DNA from: Acidobacteriota bacterium
GTDB taxonomy: Bacteria; Acidobacteriota; Terriglobia; Acidiferrales; UBA7541
Direction: 5' to 3'
Assembly (NCBI GenBank): GCA_003224235.1
Contig: QHYU01000139.1
Coordinates: forward strand, 1-55,448
DNA length: 55,448 bases
Shown: piece by piece, positions 18,285-26,145 of the stretch
How positions within the stretch are numbered: position 1 is the first letter of the stretch
Layout of the letters: every line of letters begins with the position of its first letter
Translations under genes and position numbers: made by a program
Notes under the pieces: model-generated
Seen by the model: the letters and a program-made list of their open reading frames with translations, nothing else
What the model was told of the DNA's origin: nothing
The model's database searches: none

Positions 18285-19523
18285 GTGTCCGAGGAGGCCT
18301 TAGTGCAGCGCGATTCAGTAGCTGACCCACAGCCGGGCGGCCCACTCCCACTCAGCCTGGTGGCCAGCCTACTGGACACTGTGGATCGCCCGCTTCTGGT
18401 GGCCGAACGCGGGGGCCGCATCCTATTCGCCAACCTGCGCGCGCAGCAGTGCCTGAACCCGTCCGGGGAGGGCTCGCTTAACCGGCTCAACTTATTCACC
18501 GAGTTGCTGCGCATCGAGGCCAAGGTGATCTTTGGCCAGATGGAGAGCGGCGAACACGAGGTCAACCTGCATGTGGAATGCCCAGGAGGAAGAGCCCGGG
18601 CACGCATCCAGTGGCTGCCCGAGCCCGACTGGCTGGTGGTCCACGTGGAGCCGGTTCCGGCCACACTTGCGGGGGAAAACGGTCAGGGAGTGCACCACAC
18701 CGTCCAAGAGCTGCTGCAGGAGCGCGAGATCACTTATCGGAACCTCCTGGCCGCCTATTTACGCCTGCAAGAGGTGAACCGACAGAAGACGGTGTTTCTG
18801 GCCTCGGCGGCGCACGAGCTGAAGACCCCGCTGGCGGTCATCAAGGGCTACTACGATCTATTGCTCTCCGGCTCGCTGGGCAAATTGACCCAAAAGCAGC
18901 GCGACATCCTGCAGGAGTCCAAGGAAAGCTGCGAGCGGCTGGTGAGGCTGGTTTCGATGTTCTTGAACTACTCGGCGCTGGAGAGCGGCAAACTGGTGCT
19001 CCACCTCCGGGAGAATGACCTGCGGGACTGCCTCAGCGAGCTCGCCAAACGCTGGCAAGAAGCCTTCTACCGCAAGCACGTGCGGCTGGAGACTCGGTTC
19101 GACGACAAGTTGCCGCTGTTGAAGTTCGATTACCAGAAAGTGCAGCAGACGGTCGCCAACCTGCTCGACAATGCGCTCAAACACACTCCGGCGGGCGGCA
19201 GCGTGACCCTCACTGCCGAATCCCACTTCTGGGAGCGCCGCGCCGCGGAAGAGGTCCCAGCTACCGAGCGGCGGCGCGACCGCGTTCCCCGGCCCAACAG
19301 CGTCAAGGTGGAAGTCTCCGACACCGGGGAGGGTATTGCCGCCGAGCACCACCAGGAGATCTTCGAGGACTTCGTTCGCGTGGACCGCACTTCCTCGGGC
19401 ATGGGTCTGGGCCTTGCAATCGCCAAGCGGCTGGTGCAGGCGCATCGCGGCAAGATTTGGGTGGATAGCGAACCGTGGCTGGGTTGCCGGTTTACGTTTC
19501 TGCTGCCCACTGACAATCAGTAG
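18285..19523 (+). CDS. Soluble sensor histidine kinase
   Basis: 412 residues. The GTG start is supported by AGGGGG five bases upstream. A PAS-like sensor region (about 25-125) precedes a short coil, the HisKA helix with the phospho-accepting His177 (SAAHELKTPL), and an HATPase_c domain with N-box NLLDNALKH (292-300), DTGEGI (346-351) and SGMGLGLAIA. No membrane segment is present, so it senses a cytoplasmic signal. It is followed after 33 bases by the sigma-54 response regulator, its likely partner. The arrangement resembles the PrsK/PrsR pair found with XrtA/PEP-CTERM loci, although PrsK itself is usually membrane-bound. Confidence 0.9.
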   Translation: MSEEALVQRDSVADPQPGGPLPLSLVASLLDTVDRPLLVAERGGRILFANLRAQQCLNPSGEGSLNRLNLFTELLRIEAKVIFGQMESGEHEVNLHVECPGGRARARIQWLPEPDWLVVHVEPVPATLAGENGQGVHHTVQELLQEREITYRNLLAAYLRLQEVNRQKTVFLASAAHELKTPLAVIKGYYDLLLSGSLGKLTQKQRDILQESKESCERLVRLVSMFLNYSALESGKLVLHLRENDLRDCLSELAKRWQEAFYRKHVRLETRFDDKLPLLKFDYQKVQQTVANLLDNALKHTPAGGSVTLTAESHFWERRAAEEVPATERRRDRVPRPNSVKVEVSDTGEGIAAEHHQEIFEDFVRVDRTSSGMGLGLAIAKRLVQAHRGKIWVDSEPWLGCRFTFLLPTDNQ

Positions 19524-19556
19524 CAGGACGAATCAAATTTCGAGACAGGGAGCCTC

Positions 19557-20993
19557 ATGGCTGAAAAAGAACGCATCCTGGTGGTGGATGACGAACCCAG
19601 CATCCGCAAATACTTGCAGACGCTGCTGGAAGTGGACGGGTACACAGTGGAAACCGTCAGCTCTGGAAAAGAAGCTCTGGAGCGGGTGGGCGCGGGCGAC
19701 AGACCCGACTTCGTCATCCTCGACGTCCTGATGCCGGAGCTGAATGGATTGGAATCCCTTCGCCAGATGATGCAGATCGATCATTCGCTGAACATCATCA
19801 TGCTTTCCTGCTCGAATGAGGTGGGCACCGTGGTTGAGGCCATCCGCCTGGGTGCGGTCGACTACCTGACCAAGCCCTTTGAGAAGACCGAGCTCGATGC
19901 CGCAATGCTGAAGTGCCGTCAGAAAAAGCAACTGCGCGCCGAAAACACCGCGCTGAAAGAATACTGCGACCAACTCACCGAAGATCTTTGCTTCCTGGCG
20001 GCGAGTCCCCAGATGGTTCGCATCCGCCAGAACATCCTTCAGATTGCGCCGGTGGATGTCCCGGTGTTCATCTCCGGCGAGAGCGGGGTGGGCAAAGAGG
20101 TGGTAGCGCGCATGATTCACATGCGATCGATGCGCCGCACCCAGCCATTCGTGAAGGTCAACTGCGCCGCGCTGCCCGGGGAGTTGCTCGAGTCGGAGTT
20201 ATTCGGCTACGAACAGGGCGCCTTCACTGGCGCCGTCCGCAGCAAGCCCGGGAAGTTCGAGCTGGCCAACAAGGGCACGATTTTCCTGGATGAGATCGCC
20301 GAGATGAGTCCGCATCTGCAGGCCAAGTTGCTCCACGTGTTGCAGGACCACCAGTATTCCCGGCTGGGCGCACGCAGCGTGGTCTCCGTGGATGTGCGCG
20401 TGCTCGCCGCCACCAACATGGATGTGCACCAGGCAATGAAGAATGGGCAGCTTCGGGAAGACCTCTACTACCGCTTGAACGTGCTGTCGATCAACGTGCC
20501 GCCGTTGCGCGAACGCGTGGCGGAGATCCCCCTGCTGTTCCGCCACTTCCTCACCAAATATAGCGAAAAATTCCAAAAGCCTACCCCGGAGCCTTCTAAC
20601 CATTTGCTGGAGGCCGCTGGGCGCTACCCCTGGCCCGGCAACCTGCGGGAGTTGGAAAATTTCGTCAAGCGCTACGTCATTCTTGAGGACGACGAAGGCA
20701 GCTTCCGCGAGCTGCTGGAGATGGCCGCCGCACGTCAGCGAACCTCGCCCCGCGAAGAACCTTCGCCCCCGCGCGAGCAAGGTCTCAAGGCGTTGGTGCG
20801 CGGCTTGAAGGAAGAAGCAGAGATGGAAGCCATCGCCGACGCTCTGGAGAAGACGCATTGGTGCCGCAAGGATGCGGCCCGCATGCTGGGCATTAGCTAC
20901 AAAGCCCTCCTCTACAAGATGCGTCAGTTCAATCTGGATTCCGGCCGGACGACACGCTCGGCGCCGGCAGCGCAACTGGAGCGAAAAAGCTAG
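19557..20993 (+). CDS. Sigma-54-dependent response regulator, NtrC family
   Basis: 478 residues. The receiver domain has the acidic pair DD (11-12), phospho-acceptor Asp56 (ILDVLMP), Ser84 and Lys106 (LTKPF). The AAA+ domain has Walker A GESGVGKE (174-181) and the sigma-54 contact loop GAFTGA (221-226), both intact. The C-terminal Fis-type helix-turn-helix is CRKDAARMLGISYKALLYKM. It should activate sigma-54 promoters when phosphorylated by the upstream kinase. AGGGAG precedes the ATG. Sigma-54 promoters in the window (21263, 29732, 31476, 52281) and the palindrome at 20999-21012, six bases after its stop, are candidate targets. Confidence 0.95.
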   Translation: MAEKERILVVDDEPSIRKYLQTLLEVDGYTVETVSSGKEALERVGAGDRPDFVILDVLMPELNGLESLRQMMQIDHSLNIIMLSCSNEVGTVVEAIRLGAVDYLTKPFEKTELDAAMLKCRQKKQLRAENTALKEYCDQLTEDLCFLAASPQMVRIRQNILQIAPVDVPVFISGESGVGKEVVARMIHMRSMRRTQPFVKVNCAALPGELLESELFGYEQGAFTGAVRSKPGKFELANKGTIFLDEIAEMSPHLQAKLLHVLQDHQYSRLGARSVVSVDVRVLAATNMDVHQAMKNGQLREDLYYRLNVLSINVPPLRERVAEIPLLFRHFLTKYSEKFQKPTPEPSNHLLEAAGRYPWPGNLRELENFVKRYVILEDDEGSFRELLEMAAARQRTSPREEPSPPREQGLKALVRGLKEEAEMEAIADALEKTHWCRKDAARMLGISYKALLYKMRQFNLDSGRTTRSAPAAQLERKS

Positions 20994-20998
20994 ACAGG

Positions 20999-21012
20999 TG
21001 CAACCTATTGCA
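20999..21012. promoter_or_regulatory. TGCAA-N4-TTGCA palindrome (operator candidate 1)
   Basis: TGCAA-CCTA-TTGCA, extended by one G/C pair on each side. It lies about 250 bases upstream of the sigma-54 promoter at 21263, a usual distance for an activator enhancer. The same dyad recurs before the export-protein gene at 31427-31455. Confidence 0.5.
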
Positions 21013-21262
21013 CATTCACGGCACAGACCTGCCGAATAAGGCTTCCTGCCCGCGCCTTCCCGGGCTAAGATTGTCCTGGCCACAGGGTTTCATCGTCCAG
21101 CCGGTGTGAGGTGCAGGTCATGCGCAACTCTGGCGCGCCGGAGCTGCCGCTTTTGCTTTCTTCTAAAGGACTTGCCGGGGACTCGCGTGGGGAAAGTTGT
21201 GGTCCGCAGGGCCCGCTGGGAACATGCTGCGAACACTCTGTGAGAATTCCTCGGTTCAATTC

Positions 21263-21278
21263 TGGAACGGAGATTGCT
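21263..21278 (+). promoter_or_regulatory. Sigma-54 promoter of the PilZ gene
   Basis: TGGAAC-GGAGA-TTGCT: the -24 GG and -12 GC are correctly spaced, with one mismatch to TGGCAC-N5-TTGCW. The predicted start is near 21289, giving a leader of about 40 bases before the PilZ gene. Confidence 0.55.
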
Positions 21279-21330
21279 GGCTTCTCTTAGGGGGTAGTGC
21301 GTCTCGATTTGTCGGGGGAGGATTAGGGGT

Positions 21331-21669
21331 ATGACGGAGCGACGTGCGGCTCACAGGTACGACCTGTCTTTACCAGTGATCATTCGGGTGCCATACGACA
21401 AAGATGGCCCCACGCGCAACGGGAAAACTCGCGACATTTCTACCCGCGGTGTTTATTTCACCATCGACCAGGACTTGGCCGCTGGTGCCGAGCTGGACAT
21501 CACCCTCACGCTGCCGGCACAAATCACCCGTGGTACCGAGGTTTTCGTGCGCGCTCAAGGTAAAGTGGTGCGGGTGGAAAAAAAGAATCACGACGGCTCC
21601 TTACATCTTGGCGTCGCGGCTGTGATCGAACGGTACGATATCATCCGCGGCGAACCGGATCACGTCTGA
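21331..21669 (+). CDS. Single-domain PilZ protein
   Basis: 112 residues, essentially only a PilZ domain. The binding motifs are ERRAAHRY at the very N-terminus and DISTRGVYF (DxSxxG) at about 34-42. A strong GGGGAGGATTAGGGG ribosome site precedes the ATG. It has its own sigma-54 promoter and sits directly downstream of the sigma-54 regulator, so its expression should be under that regulator. It may act as a diffusible c-di-GMP adaptor. Confidence 0.85.
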   Translation: MTERRAAHRYDLSLPVIIRVPYDKDGPTRNGKTRDISTRGVYFTIDQDLAAGAELDITLTLPAQITRGTEVFVRAQGKVVRVEKKNHDGSLHLGVAAVIERYDIIRGEPDHV

Positions 21670-21798
21670 CCCAGCTCCCTCAAAACCTCTCCACGCGCTT
21701 TGGAGCCCGTAGTTCCCACGACTCACATCTTCTCTCGACCGGCGTAGCGCTTCCCTACTAGCGTCCCTGTCGAACAGCAATGCATAGACCGGCCCCCG

Positions 21799-21824
21799 AC
21801 GCAGTCAGGGCTGGAGGACTGCGT
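21799..21824. terminator. Inverted repeat between convergent genes
   Basis: ACGCAGTC (21799-21806) and GACTGCGT (21817-21824), 8-bp perfect arms with a 10-base loop, in the 228-base gap between the convergent PilZ and ATP-grasp genes. There is no T run; candidate bidirectional terminator. Confidence 0.4.
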
Positions 21825-21897
21825 AAGCGGCATGCAGCTCAGAGAGGCACGGGTTGCTGTTTTGCGTCTAGGGGGTGGGAAATGGGGCTGAGGCGGG

Positions 21898-23214
21898 TCA
21901 GATTCCTGCTTGCCGGCCAGCGGAAGAACGGCTCGCTACGCTCCTGAGATGAAGCTTCCTATTGCGAAGCCATCGCGAGAGGTAACGCGTCAGGCTCCTG
22001 GCAGGCCTGAGAGAAGGCACCGGATCGTCCCAAGCAAAATAGGCGGCTTCTTCCACGCCGCGGAAGGAGCGAGCCCACTGCCCGAATCCGAGTGTGCCGT
22101 CGCGGTGATACTGGAGGCTGGAAATCAGATCCTTGTCTTCGACAAACCACTTGCGGCCCTCAATGGAGCGCGAGGGTGGCACCGGCTGCTCAGTCATGTC
22201 GAGATAAAGGGCTCGCGCTACATCCATGCCGTTGGTCGCCACGAACAGGCGGAAGGTTGCGCCGATCCGGGGGTTGACGTCGAGAATTTTGTAGAGACCG
22301 TCGCGCGCATCATACCGAAGGCCGATGTCGAGAATCCCCCGGTAACCCACGGCCTGCATCAAGTCTTTCGCGTTCTTCTCGACCGCTTCATTCTTCAGGC
22401 AGACTCCCAAGCTGGTCATGCCCGTGTAGGCCGGGAACTGGCGGAGCTTCTTTCCTGTGATGCCGAACAAGCATTCCGAGCGTTCGTTGAAATATCCGTT
22501 GAACATCCAGACCGAGTCTTCTCCCCCCGGGATGTATTCTTGAAGCATCAGATTAGGGTGCTCGAGGTCTTCCATCCTGTCGTAGCTCTCGAGCAGCTTA
22601 CCCTTGTCCTTCACAATGACCAGCCTGACTCCGGTGCGCTGCTGGAGCCGCCAGGGGTCAATAGCTTTCAGCACGACGGGGAACGCGGCTGAATCCAGAA
22701 AGCTCATCACGTCCTGCCGGCTTTGTGGGAAGGAGGTCTCGGCCGTCGGGATGCCAAACTGTTTGCAGAGAGAATACATGCGCTTTTTTTCATAGAGTGA
22801 GTGCACCACTCCCGGCGGAGGAGCGGGAAACCGGAAAGCGGGTCTCAGAGCCTGCCCGTGCGCGGCGAGGAATTCGCTGCCGAGATCGCCGGTGGGAATG
22901 AGAAGGGGATGCCCGCCGATTTTGCCGGCGACCTCACGCAGAAATTGCACCGACTGCTCAGCGGGAGCAGCGTCGATATTCCAGATAAATTTGCCCGCGC
23001 AATAGCGCGACTTCAAAGCGGGCGCCCCGGAGTCGGCGTCAATGGCATAGACGCGGATGCCGAGCCTTCCCAAGCTGCGCACGATACCCAGCGCGCCATA
23101 GTCTTCGGCTTTGAGCACGACGACGGGAACAGAGGTATTGGGAAAACGCACGTCGCCGGAAGCCGGCGGTGCTTGCGCTGCGCGCTGATTGGGCAAGGTT
23201 TCTACCGGTGACAT
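21898..23214 (-). CDS. ATP-grasp ligase linked to sulfolactate genes
   Basis: 438 residues. The N-terminal part is a pre-ATP-grasp domain (VVVLKAEDYGALGIVRSLG), followed by an ATP-grasp fold with VVLKAID (ATP-binding Lys), LMLQEYIPGGEDSVW and metal-binding ILDVNPRIGATFR. Such enzymes join a carboxylate to an amine or thiol through an acyl-phosphate. Its ATG lies inside the end of comB (13-base overlap), so the two are translationally coupled. That makes sulfolactate, or something carrying it, a plausible substrate. The C-terminal 70 residues are basic and poorly structured. The family and context support ligation; the product is unknown. Confidence 0.8.
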   Translation of the reverse strand: MSPVETLPNQRAAQAPPASGDVRFPNTSVPVVVLKAEDYGALGIVRSLGRLGIRVYAIDADSGAPALKSRYCAGKFIWNIDAAPAEQSVQFLREVAGKIGGHPLLIPTGDLGSEFLAAHGQALRPAFRFPAPPPGVVHSLYEKKRMYSLCKQFGIPTAETSFPQSRQDVMSFLDSAAFPVVLKAIDPWRLQQRTGVRLVIVKDKGKLLESYDRMEDLEHPNLMLQEYIPGGEDSVWMFNGYFNERSECLFGITGKKLRQFPAYTGMTSLGVCLKNEAVEKNAKDLMQAVGYRGILDIGLRYDARDGLYKILDVNPRIGATFRLFVATNGMDVARALYLDMTEQPVPPSRSIEGRKWFVEDKDLISSLQYHRDGTLGFGQWARSFRGVEEAAYFAWDDPVPSLRPARSLTRYLSRWLRNRKLHLRSVASRSSAGRQAGI

Positions 23215-23939
23215 TGCGCCACCGGAATCATCACGATTTCCTGGTCTTTAAGCGTGAACACCGCGGGGATATCATCGATGTGCGAAAGGACATATTCCAG
23301 GTCGCGGAGCTGATCACTCCGGCGGAGATACTCGACGCTCTTGCTTCCCAGGAAGCCATCGGCAGGTGCTCCGCTCCACCGCTGGACCAACTCCTCGGTG
23401 TTGCGATTGCCGGGCAGGTACCCCGCTTTAATCAGACCCTCGGCGATCCAGGCGCAACACATCTGGTCTTCCTCTCGAAACTCACCCCGGCCCCCGGCTC
23501 CGATCACTGCCACCTCCGTGTGGCGGCCCACCAAGTATCGGACTTGCGCGCTGTAATTGCGGAGGCAGGCGACGTACCTGGCTTCGCAGCCCCGGGTTGC
23601 GTGGATGAGCGAAGTCCCTGAAGTGGATAGCAAAATCATCGGGCGTTGGAAGTCAGTGCGCAGGGCCATTTCCGCTGGACTGTTGGTCATGTCGAACCCG
23701 TAGGGCATATTCCCGCCCATCTCCCCCGCCAGGAGTGGGTTGTCCAGCCTGGCCGCCAGCGGCCCTACCGCCTCCAACGAAGGCGTGGGAAAGCATCGCC
23801 AACCCAGAGACACCGCGGTGACCGCGGTAGTGGTCGCACGGATGACGTCCACCGCAACCACTGCGTAGCCGAAGCGATACTTCTTTGCGCTCTCCGGAAA
23901 GCAATCAATCACTACAGTCGGCGGCATGCGATTCTTCAT
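23202..23939 (-). CDS. comB: 2-phosphosulfolactate phosphatase (ComB)
   Basis: 245 residues, normal for ComB. Characteristic segments: VVAVDVIRATTT (Asp and Arg of the active site), GEMGGNMPYGFDMTNSP, STSGT and AVIGAGGRGEFREEDQMC. It removes phosphate from 2-phospho-3-sulfolactate to give sulfolactate. Its ATG overlaps the comA stop (ATGA) and its end overlaps the ATP-grasp start, so all three are coupled. No sulfolactate dehydrogenase (ComC) or sulfopyruvate decarboxylase (ComDE) is present here, so the coenzyme M route is not evident. Confidence 0.9.
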   Translation of the reverse strand: MKNRMPPTVVIDCFPESAKKYRFGYAVVAVDVIRATTTAVTAVSLGWRCFPTPSLEAVGPLAARLDNPLLAGEMGGNMPYGFDMTNSPAEMALRTDFQRPMILLSTSGTSLIHATRGCEARYVACLRNYSAQVRYLVGRHTEVAVIGAGGRGEFREEDQMCCAWIAEGLIKAGYLPGNRNTEELVQRWSGAPADGFLGSKSVEYLRRSDQLRDLEYVLSHIDDIPAVFTLKDQEIVMIPVAQCHR

Positions 23940-24766
23940 CCAATCAAGGCTTGCGCCGGTTCCCGAGATGGATCCAGGGGCCGCAAGTTTGCCTTTGCAA
24001 ACGCATCCGAGTGCAAGCCGCGCCGGTAAATCTCCACGCGAAGTAGTTCCTCCAGCCGAACGTTACACAGGTGGACCTCTCGGCCGAAGTGGTCCAGCAG
24101 CGCAAACTGGCTAGGTTTATTCGGAGCCTCGAAGATCACCGTCTGGAATCCGAATGCCTCGACGAACCGATCTGCAAAGGTGCGATTCAAGTTGCCTTGG
24201 TCGTCAAACAACCCCACGCCCTTGGCGCTTTCTCGGCCTTCCACAACGAGCTGGAGCGCCCCGGCATCGAGCCATCGCTGGCCCTGCTCGACCAGACACT
24301 GCACGACCTCTTCGGTAAAGCTGCCGGCGTGTTTCTTGCCGAGCTCGAACTGCACCTCGAGGTTTCGCTGGTGCGCCATTTGCACGACGTCTTTGGCTTC
24401 CAGCGGCATGTCGGTGAAACCCTCGCCGCACTCGATGCGCGTGAAACCGAGCTCAGCGCAAAGGTCCAAGTAGGCGGGGAGCTGGCCCTGAGCCACTGCG
24501 ATCTCAAACGGACCGCCACCGGTCACGGTCGGCACCTGGTGCCGTTTTGCCGCCGCCACCTTTTGCCGCGTGGCGCTCTCCTTTGCCACCATCCAGCACG
24601 CCATGGAGACCTTCAAGATCGACATCAGGTGAGAACTCTGTTCCAGATGGCTTTCCAGCGTCGCTGGATCGTAACCGGGGTCAAAGGGGCTGGTGCAGGG
24701 TGGCAACTGCGCAACACCAATCTTCTTCAAATACTCCGAAGTGGAGATTCTACTGGTTTCGAACAT
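23936..24766 (-). CDS. comA: Phosphosulfolactate synthase (ComA)
   Basis: 276 residues from the ATG at 24766, which has a GGAAGG ribosome site four bases away; the frame is open for 67 codons further upstream, but that stretch carries the promoter. It matches archaeal ComA: LGFTRIECGEGFTDM, VEGRESAKGVGLFDDQG, VIFEAPNKPSQ and LRVEIYRRGLHSDAFAK. The enzyme is a TIM barrel that adds sulfite to phosphoenolpyruvate to give 2-phospho-3-sulfolactate. It is first in the operon comA-comB-ATP-grasp. The promoter is probably at 24881-24908. Confidence 0.92.
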   Translation of the reverse strand: MFETSRISTSEYLKKIGVAQLPPCTSPFDPGYDPATLESHLEQSSHLMSILKVSMACWMVAKESATRQKVAAAKRHQVPTVTGGGPFEIAVAQGQLPAYLDLCAELGFTRIECGEGFTDMPLEAKDVVQMAHQRNLEVQFELGKKHAGSFTEEVVQCLVEQGQRWLDAGALQLVVEGRESAKGVGLFDDQGNLNRTFADRFVEAFGFQTVIFEAPNKPSQFALLDHFGREVHLCNVRLEELLRVEIYRRGLHSDAFAKANLRPLDPSREPAQALIG

Positions 24767-24880
24767 GGACCTTCCTGCTCTACCTAGCCTGGCCAGAGCT
24801 TGTATTCGCAGCGGGCAATCCGGTTGCCAAGCAGTCTCTGGCGTAACCCCCGAAGAGTCAGCGACTAAAGCGTCATGGAA

Positions 24881-24908
24881 AGTATACTGCACCAAGAGTG
24901 TGCAACAA
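24881..24908 (-). promoter_or_regulatory. Candidate promoter of comA operon
   Basis: On the minus strand TTGTTG (24903-24908), a 16-base spacer and TATACT (24881-24886). The -10 is good and the -35 weak. It lies in the 307-base gap (24767-25073) shared with the divergent CBS gene. A TGCAC-N7-GTGCA dyad overlaps the spacer. Confidence 0.4.
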
Positions 24909-25073
24909 TTTTCTCTCTGCGAGGAACTGCTCTTCTTGGCCTCTTCCATGGGTACTAGAAAGCCCATGACCTCGCCAGTCGAGCGCTCCCCCTGTCGTCG
25001 GCGAATTTCGGTTGCAAGACACAGCGGAGTCGTCCTATTATTCGGGCCTGTTCTCTTCCCGAGGTGAAGCCCG

Positions 25074-25508
25074 ATGAAAGTTAACGACCTGATTGCATCG
25101 CGAAAGGAAATCTATTCGATCTCAGACACGACGACGGTTCACGAAGCCGCCCGCTACCTGCGAGACAAGGGTGTGCGCGCGGTGGGAGTGCTGGATGCCG
25201 TTTGCCGCTTGGTCGGAGTGGTGTCGCAGAGCGATATTTCCGACAAGGTCGCGGCGGAAAACAAATGCCCAGCCTGGATGCGCGTCTCCGAGATCATGAG
25301 CACCGCTCTGGTGACCGTTTCGCCGGACATGTCGCTCGAGGAATGCTCGCTCCTGATGGACAAGCACGGCATCTACCACCTCCTTGTGCTGGAAAAAGCC
25401 GGCAACTTCCGCGGCATGATATCTGTGACGGACCTCCTGCAGTTGATCGCCTCGGACGAGAAGGCGCGTGCGGATATGCTCGAGGCTTTTATCTTTCCGC
25501 AGCGCTAG
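25074..25508 (+). CDS. CBS-domain protein
   Basis: 144 residues consisting of two CBS motifs (about 6-60 and 72-130), starting KVNDLIASRKEIYSISDTTTVHEAARYL; the second begins VSEIMSTALVTVSPDMSLEEC. Pairs of CBS motifs bind adenosine nucleotides or c-di-AMP-like ligands and act as energy sensors. GAGGTGA precedes the ATG. It is divergent from comA and convergent with the next PilZ gene. No effector domain is attached, so its partner is unknown. Confidence 0.85.
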   Translation: MKVNDLIASRKEIYSISDTTTVHEAARYLRDKGVRAVGVLDAVCRLVGVVSQSDISDKVAAENKCPAWMRVSEIMSTALVTVSPDMSLEECSLLMDKHGIYHLLVLEKAGNFRGMISVTDLLQLIASDEKARADMLEAFIFPQR

Positions 25509-25558
25509 AGTCCAGCGCTCCTGGGCAGTGCCGCGCTTCGGCAGCCGGCGCCCTCCAG

Positions 25559-25885
25559 TCAAGCTATTTGCAACAATTGCTTCAGGAGCCGCTGGAGCCG
25601 CCCCCGGGCTTCCATTCCCATCGCAGTGAATTCCACGCCCATGCCCTTGCCCGGCTGGGCGTCGCGCACGACAGCTCGGGCCCGCACTTCTCCTCCTGGC
25701 ACTTCAAAGAAGAGCTTCACAATCTCTCCGACCGCAGGCGGCTCGGGCGTGGAGATGAACAGCCCTCCCAGACCGAGTGTGCCGACGCGCGAGACGATCC
25801 GTTCGGCGCCGCTCTGCCAAGCCACCAGCATTTCTTTGGGCAAACCCACGCGGGGGTACCGGCGAGTTTTCTTTGTAGCGCCCAT
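25559..25885 (-). CDS. PilZ-domain protein with degenerate second motif
   Basis: 108 residues from the ATG at 25885; a TTG at 25915 would add ten. It starts MGATKKTRRYPRVGLP, with RRYPR as the Arg motif. The DxSxxG loop is replaced by TLGLGGLFI (no Asp or Ser), yet the domain closes with MGVEFTAM. Ligand binding may be weakened or altered. The last 25 residues form an amphipathic helix. It is the fourth PilZ-type domain within 10 kb. Confidence 0.72.
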   Translation of the reverse strand: MGATKKTRRYPRVGLPKEMLVAWQSGAERIVSRVGTLGLGGLFISTPEPPAVGEIVKLFFEVPGGEVRARAVVRDAQPGKGMGVEFTAMGMEARGRLQRLLKQLLQIA

Positions 25886-25981
25886 GCGGAACGTATGCCC
25901 CGAGCTTAGGCTCAACTAGTTCGGCCCCGGAAGCTCGCTCGTTCGAAAACTGTCTTAAGTGGCAACCCCGCATTTGCCCGA

Positions 25982-26026
25982 TTCCAGTTGCTCCTCGCGC
26001 ATCCCACCTGGAAACACCAACTGGAA
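25982..26026. other. Stem-loop candidate upstream of glmS
   Basis: TTCCAGTTG (25982-25990) pairs perfectly with CAACTGGAA (26018-26026) across a 27-base loop. I see no match to the known glmS ribozyme core. It could be a leader-RNA stem or chance. Confidence 0.3.
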
Positions 26027-26106
26027 CTCGAAGAAGCCAGTCGCCGGAAATGCGAAGGGTTTTTCCCTGCACACCGCAAAACTGTGCGGCTAGCGGCTTA
26101 CCGCGC

Positions 26107-26125
26107 AAATGGTTGCTAACCATTT
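26107..26125. promoter_or_regulatory. Perfect palindrome before glmS
   Basis: AAATGGTT-GCT-AACCATTT, 8-bp arms with a 3-base centre, ending eight bases before the AAGGAG ribosome site at 26133-26138. This is a likely operator for a dimeric repressor or activator of glmS. Confidence 0.45.
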
Positions 26126-26145
26126 ATTTCTCAAGGAGTTGCAGC

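Noticed and set aside
25916-26145. Possible glmS ribozyme/riboswitch in the glmS leader
   Set aside because: Stems can be drawn, but the conserved glmS ribozyme core sequence is not seen.
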